Origin: Tannerellaceae bacterium
GTDB taxonomy: Bacteria > Bacteroidota > Bacteroidia > Bacteroidales > Tannerellaceae
Assembly (NCBI GenBank): GCA_021201295.1
Contig: JAJQFE010000012.1
Coordinates: 18,905-82,904, forward strand
Direction of reading: 5' to 3'
Length of the DNA: 64,000 bases
Shown piece after piece: positions 20,042-29,152 of this stretch (position 1 is the first letter of the stretch; each line of letters starts with the position of its first letter). The notes below the pieces were generated by a model that saw only the letters and a list, made by a program, of their open reading frames with translations, ran no database searches and was not told the DNA's origin. The position numbers were made by a program, and so were the translations under genes.

Positions 20042-20620
20042 ATGGAAAAAAGTATTAAAGGTACCCGTACGGAACAAAATCTACTTAAATCGTTTGCCGG
20101 TGAGTCACAGGCAAGAAGTCGCTACACTTTTTTTGCCAGTGTAGCCAAAAAAGAGGGATATGAACAGATTGCCGGTGTTTTTATGGAAACTGCTGAGCAG
20201 GAAAAAGAACATGCCAAATGTTTTTTTAAATTTCTGGAAGGTGGTATGGTGGAAATTACTGCTTCTTTTCCGGCAGGAAAGATCAGTACTACGTTAGAAA
20301 ACCTGGCTGCTGCTGCGGACGGAGAAAATGAAGAATGGGCAGAGTTATATCCTGAATTTGCTGATATTGCTGCTGAAGAAGGTTTTCCGGTGATTGCCGC
20401 GGCTTTCCGTTCTATTGCCAAAGTAGAGGCGGAGCATGAAAAACGTTACCGGAAATTGCTGGCTAATATTGAAGATGGAACAGTCTTTAAGAAAGAGGAG
20501 CCTATTAAATGGCAATGCCGTAATTGTGGCTATGTGCATGAGGGAGAAGGAGCACCTGAAAAGTGTCCGGCTTGTATCCATCCACAGGCCTATTTTGAAC
20601 CTATGAAAGAAAATTATTGA
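20042..20620 (+). CDS. rbr: Rubrerythrin
   Basis: 192 residues. The N-terminal ferritin-like four-helix bundle carries the diiron ligands in FAGESQARSRYTFFA, AEQEKEHAK and KVEAEHEKRYRKLL; the C-terminal rubredoxin domain has CRNCGYVHEG and CPAC. It reduces hydrogen peroxide to water with electrons from NADH via rubredoxin-like partners and protects anaerobes during oxygen exposure. Own promoter and terminator, so monocistronic. Confidence 0.97.
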   Translation: MEKSIKGTRTEQNLLKSFAGESQARSRYTFFASVAKKEGYEQIAGVFMETAEQEKEHAKCFFKFLEGGMVEITASFPAGKISTTLENLAAAADGENEEWAELYPEFADIAAEEGFPVIAAAFRSIAKVEAEHEKRYRKLLANIEDGTVFKKEEPIKWQCRNCGYVHEGEGAPEKCPACIHPQAYFEPMKENY

Positions 20621-20647
20621 TATCATTTATGTAGATAGTGATTACCG

Positions 20648-20686
20648 GAGAGAACTTATGATAGTATAGGTTCTCTCTTTTTATTT
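20648..20686 (+). terminator. Rubrerythrin terminator
   Basis: GAGAGAAC (20648-20655) and GTTCTCTC (20670-20677) with a 14-base loop, then TTTTTATTTTT. Confidence 0.88.
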
Positions 20687-20733
20687 TTGAGGACTTGCAT
20701 TTCTGTTTCCTGGTTTTTAGCCTGTGCTGCTTT

Positions 20734-22308
20734 CTATTTTTCCGGTGCAGGTGGATAATCCAGGGTATAATGTAAGCCCCGGCTTTCTTTCCGTTCAATT
20801 GCCTGCCGCATGATCAGGTAGCCTACGTTTACCATATTCCGTAATTCACAGATATCTTTTGAAGCTACGGAACGTTTGAATAAACTTTCCGTTTCTTCGT
20901 AAATAATATCCAGTCTGTCCCAGGCACGTTTAAGACGAAGGTCTGAACGAACAATTCCTACGTAGGTACTCATGATCTGACCTGCTTCTTTTACGCTTTG
21001 AGTGATCAATACCATTTCCTCCGGTGAACGGGTCCCTTCATCATTCCAGGCAGGAATGTTTTCCTGATACTCAAAATTATCCATTACCTTTAAACTATGT
21101 TTTGCTGCTGCATCTGCATAAACTACTGCTTCGATCAGGGAGTTGGAGGCTAACCGGTTTCCTCCGTGTAAACCTGTGCAGGAACATTCTCCTACGGCAT
21201 ACAGCCGGTTGATAGAGGAACGTGCATCCTGATCTACCAGAATCCCTCCGCACAGATAATGTGCTGCAGGGGCTACCGGTATATAGTCCCGGGTAATATC
21301 AATGCCCATTTCCAGGCATTTTTTATAAATGTTTGGGAAATGCTTTTTTGTTTCTTCCGAATCTTTATGGGTGATATCTAAATAGACATGGTCGTCTCCC
21401 CGGTTTTTCATCTCGTTGTCAATTGCCCTGGCCACAATATCTCTTGGGGCTAACGAAAGGCGACTATCGTATTTTTGCATAAACTCTTTGCCGTCTAACG
21501 TACGCAATACGGCTCCATAGCCCCGCATAGCTTCTGTGATGAGAAAAGAAGGCCGGTCGCCCAGATTATAGAGTGCTGTCGGATGAAATTGAACAAATTC
21601 CATATCTTTTACTGTCCCTTTAGCCCGGTATACCATGGCTATTCCATCTCCTGTGGCCACTAATGGATTGGTTGTGGTCTGGTATACGGCTCCTATTCCT
21701 CCGGTTGCCATCAGGGTGATCCTGGACAGGAAGGTATCAATCCTGCCTGTATTCAGATCCATAATATAGGCACCAAAACATTCAATGTCCGGTGTCTGGC
21801 GGGTGACGGTCACTCCTAAATGGTGTTGTGTGAGGATTTCAATAGCGAAGTGATTCTCAAACACTGTAATATTCGGATGTTTCTGGACAGCCTGGATCAG
21901 GCTATCCTGTATTTCTGCACCGGTGTTATCTTTATGATGAAGAATACGGAATTCGGAATGTCCGCCTTCTTTGTGTAAGTCAAAGTTTCCGGTTTCATCT
22001 TTATCGAAATCTACTCCCCAACTGATCAATTCATTGATCTGTTCCGGAGCTTCCCGTACCACTTTCTCTACGGCTTTCCGGTCACTTAACCAATCCCCGG
22101 CTATCAGGGTGTCCTGGATATGTTTTTCGAAATTATCAACGATCAGGTTGGTTACGGATGCGATCCCTCCCTGGGCAAAATAGGTATTCGCTTCTTCCAG
22201 ATTGGTTTTGCAAACCAGGGCTACTGAACCTTTTTTGGCTACTTTCAGCGCAAAACTCATTCCGGCAATTCCGGAACCTATGATCAGAAAATCAAATCGC
22301 TTTACCAT
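20734..22308 (-). CDS. nadB: L-aspartate oxidase
   Basis: 524 residues. Oxidises L-aspartate to iminoaspartate for quinolinate and NAD synthesis, using FAD; in anaerobes fumarate is the electron acceptor. Marks: FLIIGSGIAGMSFALKVA, NTYFAQGGIASV, EGGHSEFRILHHKDNTG, ATGGIGAVYQTTTNP, MEFVQFHPTALY, APAAHYLCGGI, GLHGGNRLASNSLIE. The start at 22308 (MVKRFDFLII) was chosen over the longer frame to 22419 because it matches the family and a TAACTTTG -7-like box lies at 22336-22329 just upstream. nadA and nadC are not nearby; pncB, the salvage enzyme for nicotinate, is 2.5 kb further on. Confidence 0.96.
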   Translation of the reverse strand: MVKRFDFLIIGSGIAGMSFALKVAKKGSVALVCKTNLEEANTYFAQGGIASVTNLIVDNFEKHIQDTLIAGDWLSDRKAVEKVVREAPEQINELISWGVDFDKDETGNFDLHKEGGHSEFRILHHKDNTGAEIQDSLIQAVQKHPNITVFENHFAIEILTQHHLGVTVTRQTPDIECFGAYIMDLNTGRIDTFLSRITLMATGGIGAVYQTTTNPLVATGDGIAMVYRAKGTVKDMEFVQFHPTALYNLGDRPSFLITEAMRGYGAVLRTLDGKEFMQKYDSRLSLAPRDIVARAIDNEMKNRGDDHVYLDITHKDSEETKKHFPNIYKKCLEMGIDITRDYIPVAPAAHYLCGGILVDQDARSSINRLYAVGECSCTGLHGGNRLASNSLIEAVVYADAAAKHSLKVMDNFEYQENIPAWNDEGTRSPEEMVLITQSVKEAGQIMSTYVGIVRSDLRLKRAWDRLDIIYEETESLFKRSVASKDICELRNMVNVGYLIMRQAIERKESRGLHYTLDYPPAPEK

Positions 22309-22411
22309 ATTTTTATTGTTTTGACAGGCAAAGTTAGGAATTAACTTATTTAATCCGGTGTTTCTTTCCGGCTTTTGTTCATATAAAAAGTGAAAAGAAA
22401 GAATACAGAGA

Positions 22412-22460
22412 AATGGCATCCGGGGAAAAGTGGATTTTTATCCTTTTTCCGGATGCCATT
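22412..22460. terminator. Long inverted repeat between nadB and the LysM gene
   Basis: AATGGCATCCGG (22412-22423) and CCGGATGCCATT (22449-22460), 12 perfect pairs, with a 25-base loop that can pair further (GGAAAAA with TTTTTCC nearby). Located 27 bases downstream of the minus-strand LysM gene, so most likely its terminator. Confidence 0.7.
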
Positions 22461-22486
22461 GCATACTTGAAACAGATGGATTCTCT

Positions 22487-22855
22487 TTATAGAGGGATTT
22501 TTATTTTCTGTCCGGGCCGGATCAAATCAGGATCTTTTATTATATCCTGGTTGGCTGCATAGATTTTATTCCATGTCATTCCCGGATATTGTAAGGCAAT
22601 TTTACTTAGGTTATCTCCGGGTTTTACTTCGTATATTTCTTCTTTACCGGGTATCTCTTCTATATCTAAGATCAGGTCTCCTGAACGCATATCCGGATCT
22701 GCCTGTTGATACAATTGCCATAAATAATCTTTCACTGTTTTAGTGGCTTGCCCTTTTACATACAGTACATTCTTCTCTTCTTTAACAGAAAGATTTTTGA
22801 CTCCGGAGCCTTCTGCATATTCCAGTAATCTGCCGTATTTATCCTGCAAGCTCAT
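22487..22855 (-). CDS. Small LysM-domain protein
   Basis: 122 residues. Residues 1-60 form a BON-like region (NLSVKEEKNVLYVKGQATKTVKDYLWQLY); residues 73-122 form one LysM module (YEVKPGDNLSKIALQYPGMTWNKIYAANQDIIKDPDLIRPGQKIKIPL). No signal peptide. This matches the YgaU/kinetochore-like BON-LysM proteins, which bind peptidoglycan or potassium in other bacteria. Its start codon overlaps the last base of the upstream BON lipoprotein gene, so they are translationally coupled. Confidence 0.9.
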   Translation of the reverse strand: MSLQDKYGRLLEYAEGSGVKNLSVKEEKNVLYVKGQATKTVKDYLWQLYQQADPDMRSGDLILDIEEIPGKEEIYEVKPGDNLSKIALQYPGMTWNKIYAANQDIIKDPDLIRPGQKIKIPL

Positions 22856-23337
22856 TACTCTATCTCTAATTGGTTGATCACTCTTTTTGATCCTGCTTCA
22901 TTTGCGATCTGCATCACTCTTTCCAGGTCTGTTCTTTTCACCTTACCTGTCAGAGTCACTTCGCCGTCAGAAACCATCACATGCACATCATTATAGCCGT
23001 CATTAGATAAATTAGATGAGATCTCTTCTATTAATATATGGTCCGGATTGGTTGGCAATGCCAGTACCGGAGCGGGTGCATTTACCATGATATTGTTGGT
23101 TACTGACTTAATATGTTGAACGGATTGTGTAGCTCTTTCCGCATCCAGTTTCATCTCTTCCGAATCCACATAACCGGTCAGGGTAACTACTCCGTGGTGC
23201 ACAGAAGCAGTAGCTCCCGGATAAGCCATTAATACTGCGTTTACCTCTTTCTGTAAATTTGCATCGCTTGGGCGGCAGGCATAAAATGAAGTAAAGGCAA
23301 GTAAAGCACACAAATAAATGAAGACGATTCTTTTCAT
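22855..23337 (-). CDS. Lipoprotein with two BON domains
   Basis: 160 residues. Lipoprotein signal peptide with lipobox FYAC at about residue 20, then two BON domains: residues ~27-85 (LQKEVNAVLMAYPGATASVHHGVVTLTGYVDSEEMKLDAERATQSVQHIKSVTNNI) and ~100-160 (LIEEISSNLSNDGYNDVHVMVSDGEVTLTGKVKR). BON domains bind phospholipid and stabilise the envelope, as in OsmY or DolP. Coupled to the LysM gene downstream. Confidence 0.92.
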   Translation of the reverse strand: MKRIVFIYLCALLAFTSFYACRPSDANLQKEVNAVLMAYPGATASVHHGVVTLTGYVDSEEMKLDAERATQSVQHIKSVTNNIMVNAPAPVLALPTNPDHILIEEISSNLSNDGYNDVHVMVSDGEVTLTGKVKRTDLERVMQIANEAGSKRVINQLEIE

Positions 23338-23430
23338 ACTTTCTTTTTATTTAAATTTGTTTATATACCGTGTATGTAGAACATAAGTGGTGAAAAGGTT
23401 GTTCATTCAAGCAGAGTTTTTTCCGGAGGC

Positions 23431-23461
23431 TTGTCGCATTCCGGACTTAACATTACTTTTG
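23431..23461 (+). promoter_or_regulatory. Probable MATE gene promoter
   Basis: TTG (23431-23433), 20 bases, TACTTTTG (23454-23461), about 47 bases before the start codon. Fits the Bacteroidota consensus with a short -33 box. Confidence 0.55.
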
Positions 23462-23507
23462 ATGTTCTGAATGGTATGTTATATGTTGCAATAACTATCC
23501 GGCAATC

Positions 23508-24805
23508 ATGAATAAAAGTATTCTTCGTCTGGCTATACCTAATATTATAACTAATATTACTGTTCCTTTACTCGGTATGGTTGATACGTCTATTGTCGGG
23601 CATCTGGATTCTCCCCTTTATATAGGGGCAATCGCGATTGGTACTATGATCTTTAATTTTGTATACTGGAATTTTACCTTTCTGCGGATGGGAACCAGTG
23701 GATTTACTTCCCAGGCCTTTGGGGCAGAGGATAAACAGGAGCAGGTAACTATCTTATACCGTTCCCTTATGGTTGCTTTTTCTATTGCTTTCCTACTCCT
23801 TGTTTTCCAACTTCTTTTTTTGCATATTGCCTTTTATTTTGTGGATGCCGGGCCGGAAATGAAGCAGTATGTCACTATGTATTATTCTATTTATATCTGG
23901 GCAGCACCTGCCGTGTTAGGCATGTTTGCTTTATCCGGCTGGTTTATCGGGATGCAGGATGCCAAAACACCTATGTATATTTCTATTTTTACTAATCTGG
24001 TGAATATAGGATTCAGTCTTTTCCTGGTATATGGGTTAAAGATGAAGGTAGAAGGGGTTGCACTGGGTTCTCTTCTGTCCCAGTGGATTGCATTTGCTCT
24101 GGCTCTTTTTATCTGGAACAGGAAATATGGTTATTTAAAATCCTATGTGTCTTTTGCAGATGTACGGAAGATTGTTGCTTTTAAACCTTTTTTCAAAGTT
24201 AATAGCGATATTTTTCTCCGCAGTCTCTCCCTGGTACTGGTTACTACTTTCTTTACATCTGCGTCGGCAAAGAACGGGGAGATTATTTTAGCGGTTAATA
24301 GTCTTCTGATGCAGTTATTTATTTTATTTTCTTATATAATGGATGGATTTGCTTTTGCCGCAGAGGCTCTGACCGGAAAATATGTAGGTGCCAAAAGGGG
24401 TGACCAGTTGCGGATCTTTATCCGTCAACTATTTCTTTGGGGTGGTGGTTTGACTGCTTTTTTACGATCCTGTATGCTCTTTTCTCAAAAGATATTTTAT
24501 CTCTGCTTACTGATAAGCCGGTAATCCTGTCGGCTTCAGCAAGTTATTATATCTGGGCCATTCTTTTTCCTGTAGCTGGTTTTGCCGCTTTTTTGTGGGA
24601 TGGTATATTTATAGGAATGACTGCTTCCCGGCAGATGAGAAATTCTATGTTTGTTGCGGTCGGCTTTTTCTTTATTCTTTACTTTATACTTTCTCCGGTG
24701 TTAGGAAATAATGGGCTCTGGCTTGCTTTTATCTCTTATCTGGCTATGAGAGGTCTTGTCCAGACATTTCTGTTTGGTCATATAAAAAAGCAATTGGGTA
24801 TGTAA
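23508..24805 (+). CDS. MATE family efflux transporter, frameshifted
   Basis: About 432 residues and twelve helices of the DinF/NorM multidrug-and-toxin-extrusion family. Visible: NIITNITVPLLGMVDTSIVGHL, NFTFLRMGTSGFTSQAFG, FALSGWFIGMQDAKTPMY, MDGFAFAAEALTGKYVGAK, and after the break SKDILSLLTDKPVILSAS and WDGIFIGMTASRQMRNS. The T-run near 24459-24464 has six T; seven joins GGGLTAFF to TILYALFSKD. Expected to export cationic compounds with Na+ or H+. Ends one base before the convergent pncB stop. Confidence 0.92.
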
Positions 24806-25995
24806 TTAATATATATGTAATGTCTTTTTAACTAACTCTATTTCTTCCGGATTACCTGTGTTTTTTCCTGCTGTGTCTGACAATTTTATGGCGTATTGGT
24901 AGAGATTTTTTTCCATTCATTTTTACTTCTGTAAGTTTTATTACCATGTTAATAGGAGTAGTACCTACATTATTGGTAAAATAGGTTCCTATTCCGTATG
25001 CGTCATGGATCCTGCCCACCACGTATTTTTTAATTTCTTTTACCTGTTCCATATTTAACGAATCACTGTACACAATCGTTTTAGATAAAGGGTCGATCCG
25101 GTTTTCTTTATAGAAACGAATGATCTGATCTGTAAATTCTAACGGGTCTCCACTATCCCAGCGAACTTCGTCAAATAATTTAGCTTGCTTTAAACTGAAA
25201 TTTTGAAGAAATGTATTAGTGGTATATGTATCCGTCAACGTAATACCCAAACTTCCCTGATACACTTCTACCCAGGCTTCTAAGGCTTTCATATTGGCAG
25301 AACGGTAACCAAAAATAGAACCATGATACATAAACCATTCATGAGGCATAGTTCCTATCGGTATGGTGTCATATTTCATAGCCAGATAGATATTGCTTGT
25401 TCCTTTAAAGTATTCACCCGAATGCTTTTGGAGACAATCGATTACTTTTTCCTGCACTTCAAAAGAAAAACGTCTCCGGGTTCCAAAATCTGAATGATCG
25501 GCTTTCAATGCCTTAAGTTCCAACGCTTTTTGAACGGCTTTTGCTTCAGTTTCCTTAGGAGAAATGCCCATCATTTTGAAATAAAGCTCGGAAATAAGTG
25601 CCATTAAAGGAACTTCCCATAAGACGGTGCGATACCAGTAACCCTCAATTTCTATTTTTAATTCACCTTCTTCCTGGTTAATATGCACTTCAGATGGATC
25701 ATACTGATAACCTGCCAGGAAGTCTATGAAGACTGGGTCAAAAAAAATAGCATCTTTTCTGTATATAACTTTTTTCCTGCCGGCTCATTTTCAGATGAGC
25801 CATATTGGCCACTTCTTCTTTTAATTCTTTTCCGAATCCTTTAGGAAATTCTGTTTTGCCCCGATTCATGAATTCATATTTCACATAGGCTTGTGGATAA
25901 AGCCGTTGGATAGCCAGCATAACAGAAAATTTATATAGGTCGTTATCCGTAAATCTTCTAATGATCATTTTTTGTTCCTGATTTTTATTATACAT
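24806..25995 (-). CDS. pncB: Nicotinate phosphoribosyltransferase, two frameshifts
   Basis: Converts nicotinate and PRPP to nicotinate mononucleotide for NAD salvage. N-terminal FTDNDLYKFSVMLAIQRLYPQAYVKYEFMNRG is the classical PncB start; later DFGTRRRFSFEVQ, GTSNIYLAMKYDTIPIGTMPHEWFM, GSLGITLTDTYTTNTFL, RWDSGDPLEF and VVGRIHDAYGIGTYFTNN. Two homopolymer indels on the coding strand: a T-run of eight near 25741-25748 (seven gives CYFF-DPVFIDFLAGYQYD) and an A-run of seven near 24908-24914 (eight gives NGKNLYQYAIKLSD...). The corrected C-terminus ends at 24806. About 396 residues. Confidence 0.93.
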
Positions 25996-26065
25996 ATAAC
26001 AATCAGGAATAAATAGAGTTTTTAGAAAATGTCAGGTTGCTTATTAGCAACATATGGAGAGTAAG

Positions 26066-26484
26066 CTACTCTTTTTGATAAGGCTGGCAACCGGGACAAT
26101 AATATATGCTTCCTCCTAAATAGTTCTCTTTCCGGATCATTTCTTCACAACGCAGACAAAAAGAGCCTGCTGTGTCTTTGGAAAGGTGAAGTATATAGTT
26201 TCCTTTCTTTACCAAAAAGTCTGTTTCTGTGTTGCGTCCCTGTCGCAGGTATATTTTGTAAAAATTAGTAGCATGTCTTCTATCTGTATCTCAACCATTC
26301 CTCCTCTGGCATAGGCTGTTTTAATTTTTTTACCTGTTAATAGTGAAAGTGATTCTTCTATATTTTCCGAATAAAATGTAAATCTATGGGGAGTAGGGTT
26401 TGTAATTGTAAGTGTAATTTCCCTGTTTTTTAAAAGTGTATGGATCTGATCTGTTAAAAATAATGCTTTCGGTACTTCAATCAT
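26066..26484 (-). pseudogene. Miniature endonuclease VIII/Fpg-like protein lacking the central domain
   Basis: N-terminal ~75 residues (MIEVPKALFLTDQIHTLL, ITNPTPHRFTFYSENIEESLSLLTGKKIKTAYARGGMVEIQIEDMLLIF) resemble the start of Bacteroidota endonuclease VIII-like DNA glycosylases. The C-terminal ~60 residues (GRNTETDFLVKKGNYILHLSKDTAGSFCLRCEEMIRKENYLGGSIYYCPGCQ) are the Fpg/Nei zinc finger with four Cys in C-x2-C...C-x2-C. The intervening ~130 residues, with the H2TH helices, are missing. The two parts meet at an A-run near 26256-26259 in different frames; one extra A would fuse them into an in-frame protein of 139 residues. Either a decayed gene with an internal deletion or a real short zinc-finger protein. 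Confidence 0.72.
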
Positions 26485-26659
26485 AAGGGTTGTCTTTAAG
26501 ATAATATAAGAGATCATTGAGGTAATAGACTTATAAATATACTATTCTTTTTTGCTGATAAAAATCTACTTACTCCATACTAACGAATTTTTTTTATTCA
26601 ATTAACGTAAAATAACTCATTTGTAAAAAAAAGGTTTTTATAAAATTAATTTGCTTTTT

Positions 26660-26788
26660 TTATTCATTATTAGCTTTTTTTCTTTTGTCTTTTAACTCTT
26701 TAAATTGTTTATAAGCCATTATGATACCGTCAATTATCATATATAGGCAGCCTCCAATAATACCCATCCCCAGTATGATCTCAAGCAT
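26660..26788 (-). CDS. Small single-helix membrane protein (42 aa)
   Basis: Starts MLEIILGMGIIGGCLYMIIDGIIM (one membrane helix) and ends in a short Lys-rich cytoplasmic tail (KQFKELKDKRKKANNE). The composition and hydrophobic-then-basic layout are those of a real small membrane protein, but there is no recognised family and no strong ribosome-binding site. Function unknown. The adjoining stretches 26518-26659 and 26789-26903 are AT-rich and otherwise empty. Confidence 0.45.
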   Translation of the reverse strand: MLEIILGMGIIGGCLYMIIDGIIMAYKQFKELKDKRKKANNE

Positions 26789-26903
26789 AAAAATTATATA
26801 AATTAATTATGGTTGTAAAGTTAGAGGAAAAAGGAGGTAAATTTTGCATACGTAAACGTCTGTATTTATTATTTCAAACCAAACCTTATTTGCTGAAAAA
26901 AGT

Positions 26904-27119
26904 ATGTTAGAAGAAGAAAAAGTTTTAATTAAGAAGATTGTCCTGAAAGTTAAAAAACTTCGTAGAGAGGCTGAGGTTTCTCAAAGGCTTATGTATTATG
27001 ATACCGAGATTAATATGGGTAGATTAGAAACCGGTACTCATAATATTAATATTACAACTATCAAAAAAATATGTGATTATTTCCATATTTCTTTAGAGGA
27101 GTTTTTTAAAGGAATCTGA
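26904..27119 (+). CDS. Small HTH (XRE/Cro-type) transcriptional regulator
   Basis: 71 residues consisting only of a helix-turn-helix of the XRE class: LIKKIVLKVKKLRREAEVSQRLMYYDTEINMGRLETGTHNINITTIKKICDYFHISLEEFFKG. The second half with IKKICDYFHISLEEFF is diagnostic. Such stand-alone regulators occur in mobile or stress loci, but no partner gene is evident. Followed immediately by a long inverted repeat that probably ends the transcript. Confidence 0.85.
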   Translation: MLEEEKVLIKKIVLKVKKLRREAEVSQRLMYYDTEINMGRLETGTHNINITTIKKICDYFHISLEEFFKGI

Positions 27120-27123
27120 TCCC

Positions 27124-27186
27124 AACTGGGATACCGGAAGGAATACTATTTTATTAGTAAGATTTCATTTCCCCGGTATCCCAGTT
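27124..27186 (+). terminator. Inverted repeat after the XRE gene
   Basis: AACTGGGATACCGG (27124-27137) and CCGGTATCCCAGTT (27173-27186), 14 perfect pairs with a 35-base loop, ending just before a TTTTT further on (27196-27200). Terminator-like, though loop and T-run distance are unusual. Confidence 0.6.
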
Positions 27187-27263
27187 CCCGGAATCTTTTT
27201 CAATCTTGCCGGTAAAAGATTTACTCTGAATCTTTTTTGTTAACTTGCGCAAAATTGCGTAAG

Positions 27264-27687
27264 ATGGACAGAATTTTTAAGTCAAAAGTAGACTGGTGGT
27301 ATCATTTTTTCATGTGGCTTATAATTGCTGCGTGCGTGATGGTTATATTAGGCCAGAATATAGCTGCTATTATTTTTACTTTTCTGGTCACTATGGGAGT
27401 ATTATATACTTTTTTGAATACTTACTATAGTAGTAAAAGATGAAAACATACTAATTCTTCATTGTGGTATTTTTCCTAAAAAAGAAATTCGTATCTCTGA
27501 AATAGAGGCGCTTGAGCCTACTATATTTCCTGCTTTTAGTTATGCTTTGTCTTTAGACCGGATTATTATATGGAAAGAGGGTAAAATGTGGATGATGGTC
27601 TCTCCTCAAAATGAACGGGAATTTGTACATCTTTTAAAAAAGATCAATCCGGAGATAGAAATAAAGAAAAATGAGGGCCTGATATGA
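27264..27687 (+). CDS. PH-domain (YyaB-like, DUF1200) membrane protein, frameshifted
   Basis: About 140 residues. Two adjacent N-terminal helices (WWYHFFMWLIIAACVMVILG and IAAIIFTFLVTMGVLYTFL) followed by a bacterial pleckstrin-homology-like domain: YYVVKDENILILHCGIFPKKEIRISEIEALEPTIFPAFSYALSLDRIIIWKEGKMWMMVSPQNEREFVHLLKKINPEIEI. This is the YyaB/YdbS-type PH architecture. The frame breaks near 27426 (ACTATAGTAG), where removing one A restores YYVVKDE. Role unknown. Start ATG at 27264 chosen over an upstream TTG. Confidence 0.85.
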
Positions 27688-27742
27688 TCCTGGTTTTTTA
27701 CTTATCCATACAACTCTAAATAAAAACATTTAATTAGATAAT

Positions 27743-29092
27743 ATGAAATACGATGTAGCAATCATTGGTGGAGGTCCGGCTGGTTACACGGCTGCGAAAC
27801 GTGCGGTTTGTAACGGATTATCTGCTATCTTATTTGAAAAGAATGCATTGGGTGGTGTTTGCCTGAATGAGGGATGTGTACCTACCAAGACCTTATTATA
27901 TTCTGCCAAAACTTATGACCTGATCCGGCACTCTGCTAAATATGGGGTTAATGTTGAGAATCTCTCTTTTGACCTTGGCAAAATGATCGCCCGTAAAAAT
28001 AAAGTGGTGAAGAAATTGACAGCAGGTATCCGGATGAAAATGAGTGAAGGAGGTGTAGAAGTGGTAAATGGTGAAGCAAAAGTAGTAGATTATTTAGCGG
28101 ATGGAACCATCCGGATAGTTTGTGGTGCTGACCTATATGAAACTAATCATTTACTTCTTTGCACAGGTTCAGAGACTGTGGTTCCTCCTATCCCGGGTTT
28201 AAATGAAGTGGATTTCTGGACCAGCCGGGAAGCTCTTCAAAGTAAAGAACTTCCTTCTTCATTAGTTATTATTGGAGGTGGAGTGATCGGCATGGAGTTT
28301 GCTTCTTTTTATAATAGTCTCGGAGTCGAAGTCCATGTTGTGGAAATGTTAGACAAGATATTAGGCCCGATGGATGGTGAACTATCCGGTATATTACAAA
28401 ATGAATACGCAAAGAAAGGAATTCAGTTTTATCTGAATTACCGGGTAACAGCAGTAGATAAGGAGAGCATTCTTTTGGAAAAAGGAGGAGAAACAATTCG
28501 TCTATCTGCGGAAAAAGTATTGGTAAGTGTGGGACGTAAGCCGGTTATGGATGGATTTGGAGTAGAGCTCTTGCAATTGGAAACATTCAAAAGCGGGCTT
28601 AAGGTAAACTCTTTTATGCAGACCTCCAGACCTAATGTATATGCGTGTGGAGACCTGACCGGATATTCCTTATTGGCGCATACGGCAGTGCGTGAGGCAG
28701 AAGTAGCGATTAATCATATAGCCGGAAAAAAAGACCGACAGATGAGTTATAAAGCAATTCCAGCAGTGGTTTATACCAATCCGGAAATTGCAGGAGTCGG
28801 TAGAACAGAAGATGAATTGCAGAAAGAAGGTGTACCTTATAGTGTTAAAAAACTTCCCATGGCATTCTCTGGCAGATTTGTAGCAGAGAATGAAATGGGA
28901 AATGGCATGTGTAAGTTAATATTATCAGAAGATAACAAGTTGATAGGTGCACATCTGTTAGGTAACCCGGCTTCAGAATTGATTGTGATTGCAGGAATTG
29001 CTATTGAAAAAGGGTTGACTGCAGAAGAACTCCGGTCTTTTATATTTCCTCATCCGACTGTGGGAGAGATTATTAAAGAAACTCTGTTTTAA
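27743..29092 (+). CDS. lpdA: Dihydrolipoyl dehydrogenase
   Basis: 449 residues. FAD-binding YDVAIIGGGPAGYTAAKRA, redox-active disulfide in GGVCLNEGCVPTKTLL, NAD-binding IIGGGVIGMEFASFYNSLG, GRKPVMDGFG, and the C-terminal HPTVGEIIKE with the catalytic His. E3 component that re-oxidises lipoyl groups of 2-oxoacid dehydrogenase or glycine-cleavage complexes. No E1/E2 or gcv genes are next to it, so the complex it serves is encoded elsewhere. Confidence 0.96.
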   Translation: MKYDVAIIGGGPAGYTAAKRAVCNGLSAILFEKNALGGVCLNEGCVPTKTLLYSAKTYDLIRHSAKYGVNVENLSFDLGKMIARKNKVVKKLTAGIRMKMSEGGVEVVNGEAKVVDYLADGTIRIVCGADLYETNHLLLCTGSETVVPPIPGLNEVDFWTSREALQSKELPSSLVIIGGGVIGMEFASFYNSLGVEVHVVEMLDKILGPMDGELSGILQNEYAKKGIQFYLNYRVTAVDKESILLEKGGETIRLSAEKVLVSVGRKPVMDGFGVELLQLETFKSGLKVNSFMQTSRPNVYACGDLTGYSLLAHTAVREAEVAINHIAGKKDRQMSYKAIPAVVYTNPEIAGVGRTEDELQKEGVPYSVKKLPMAFSGRFVAENEMGNGMCKLILSEDNKLIGAHLLGNPASELIVIAGIAIEKGLTAEELRSFIFPHPTVGEIIKETLF

Positions 29093-29152
29093 GTGTAGTG
29101 AAAGTCAGGAATAACAAGGATAGAAAAAGACGGGTTCTTAGAAAAAATAGAT

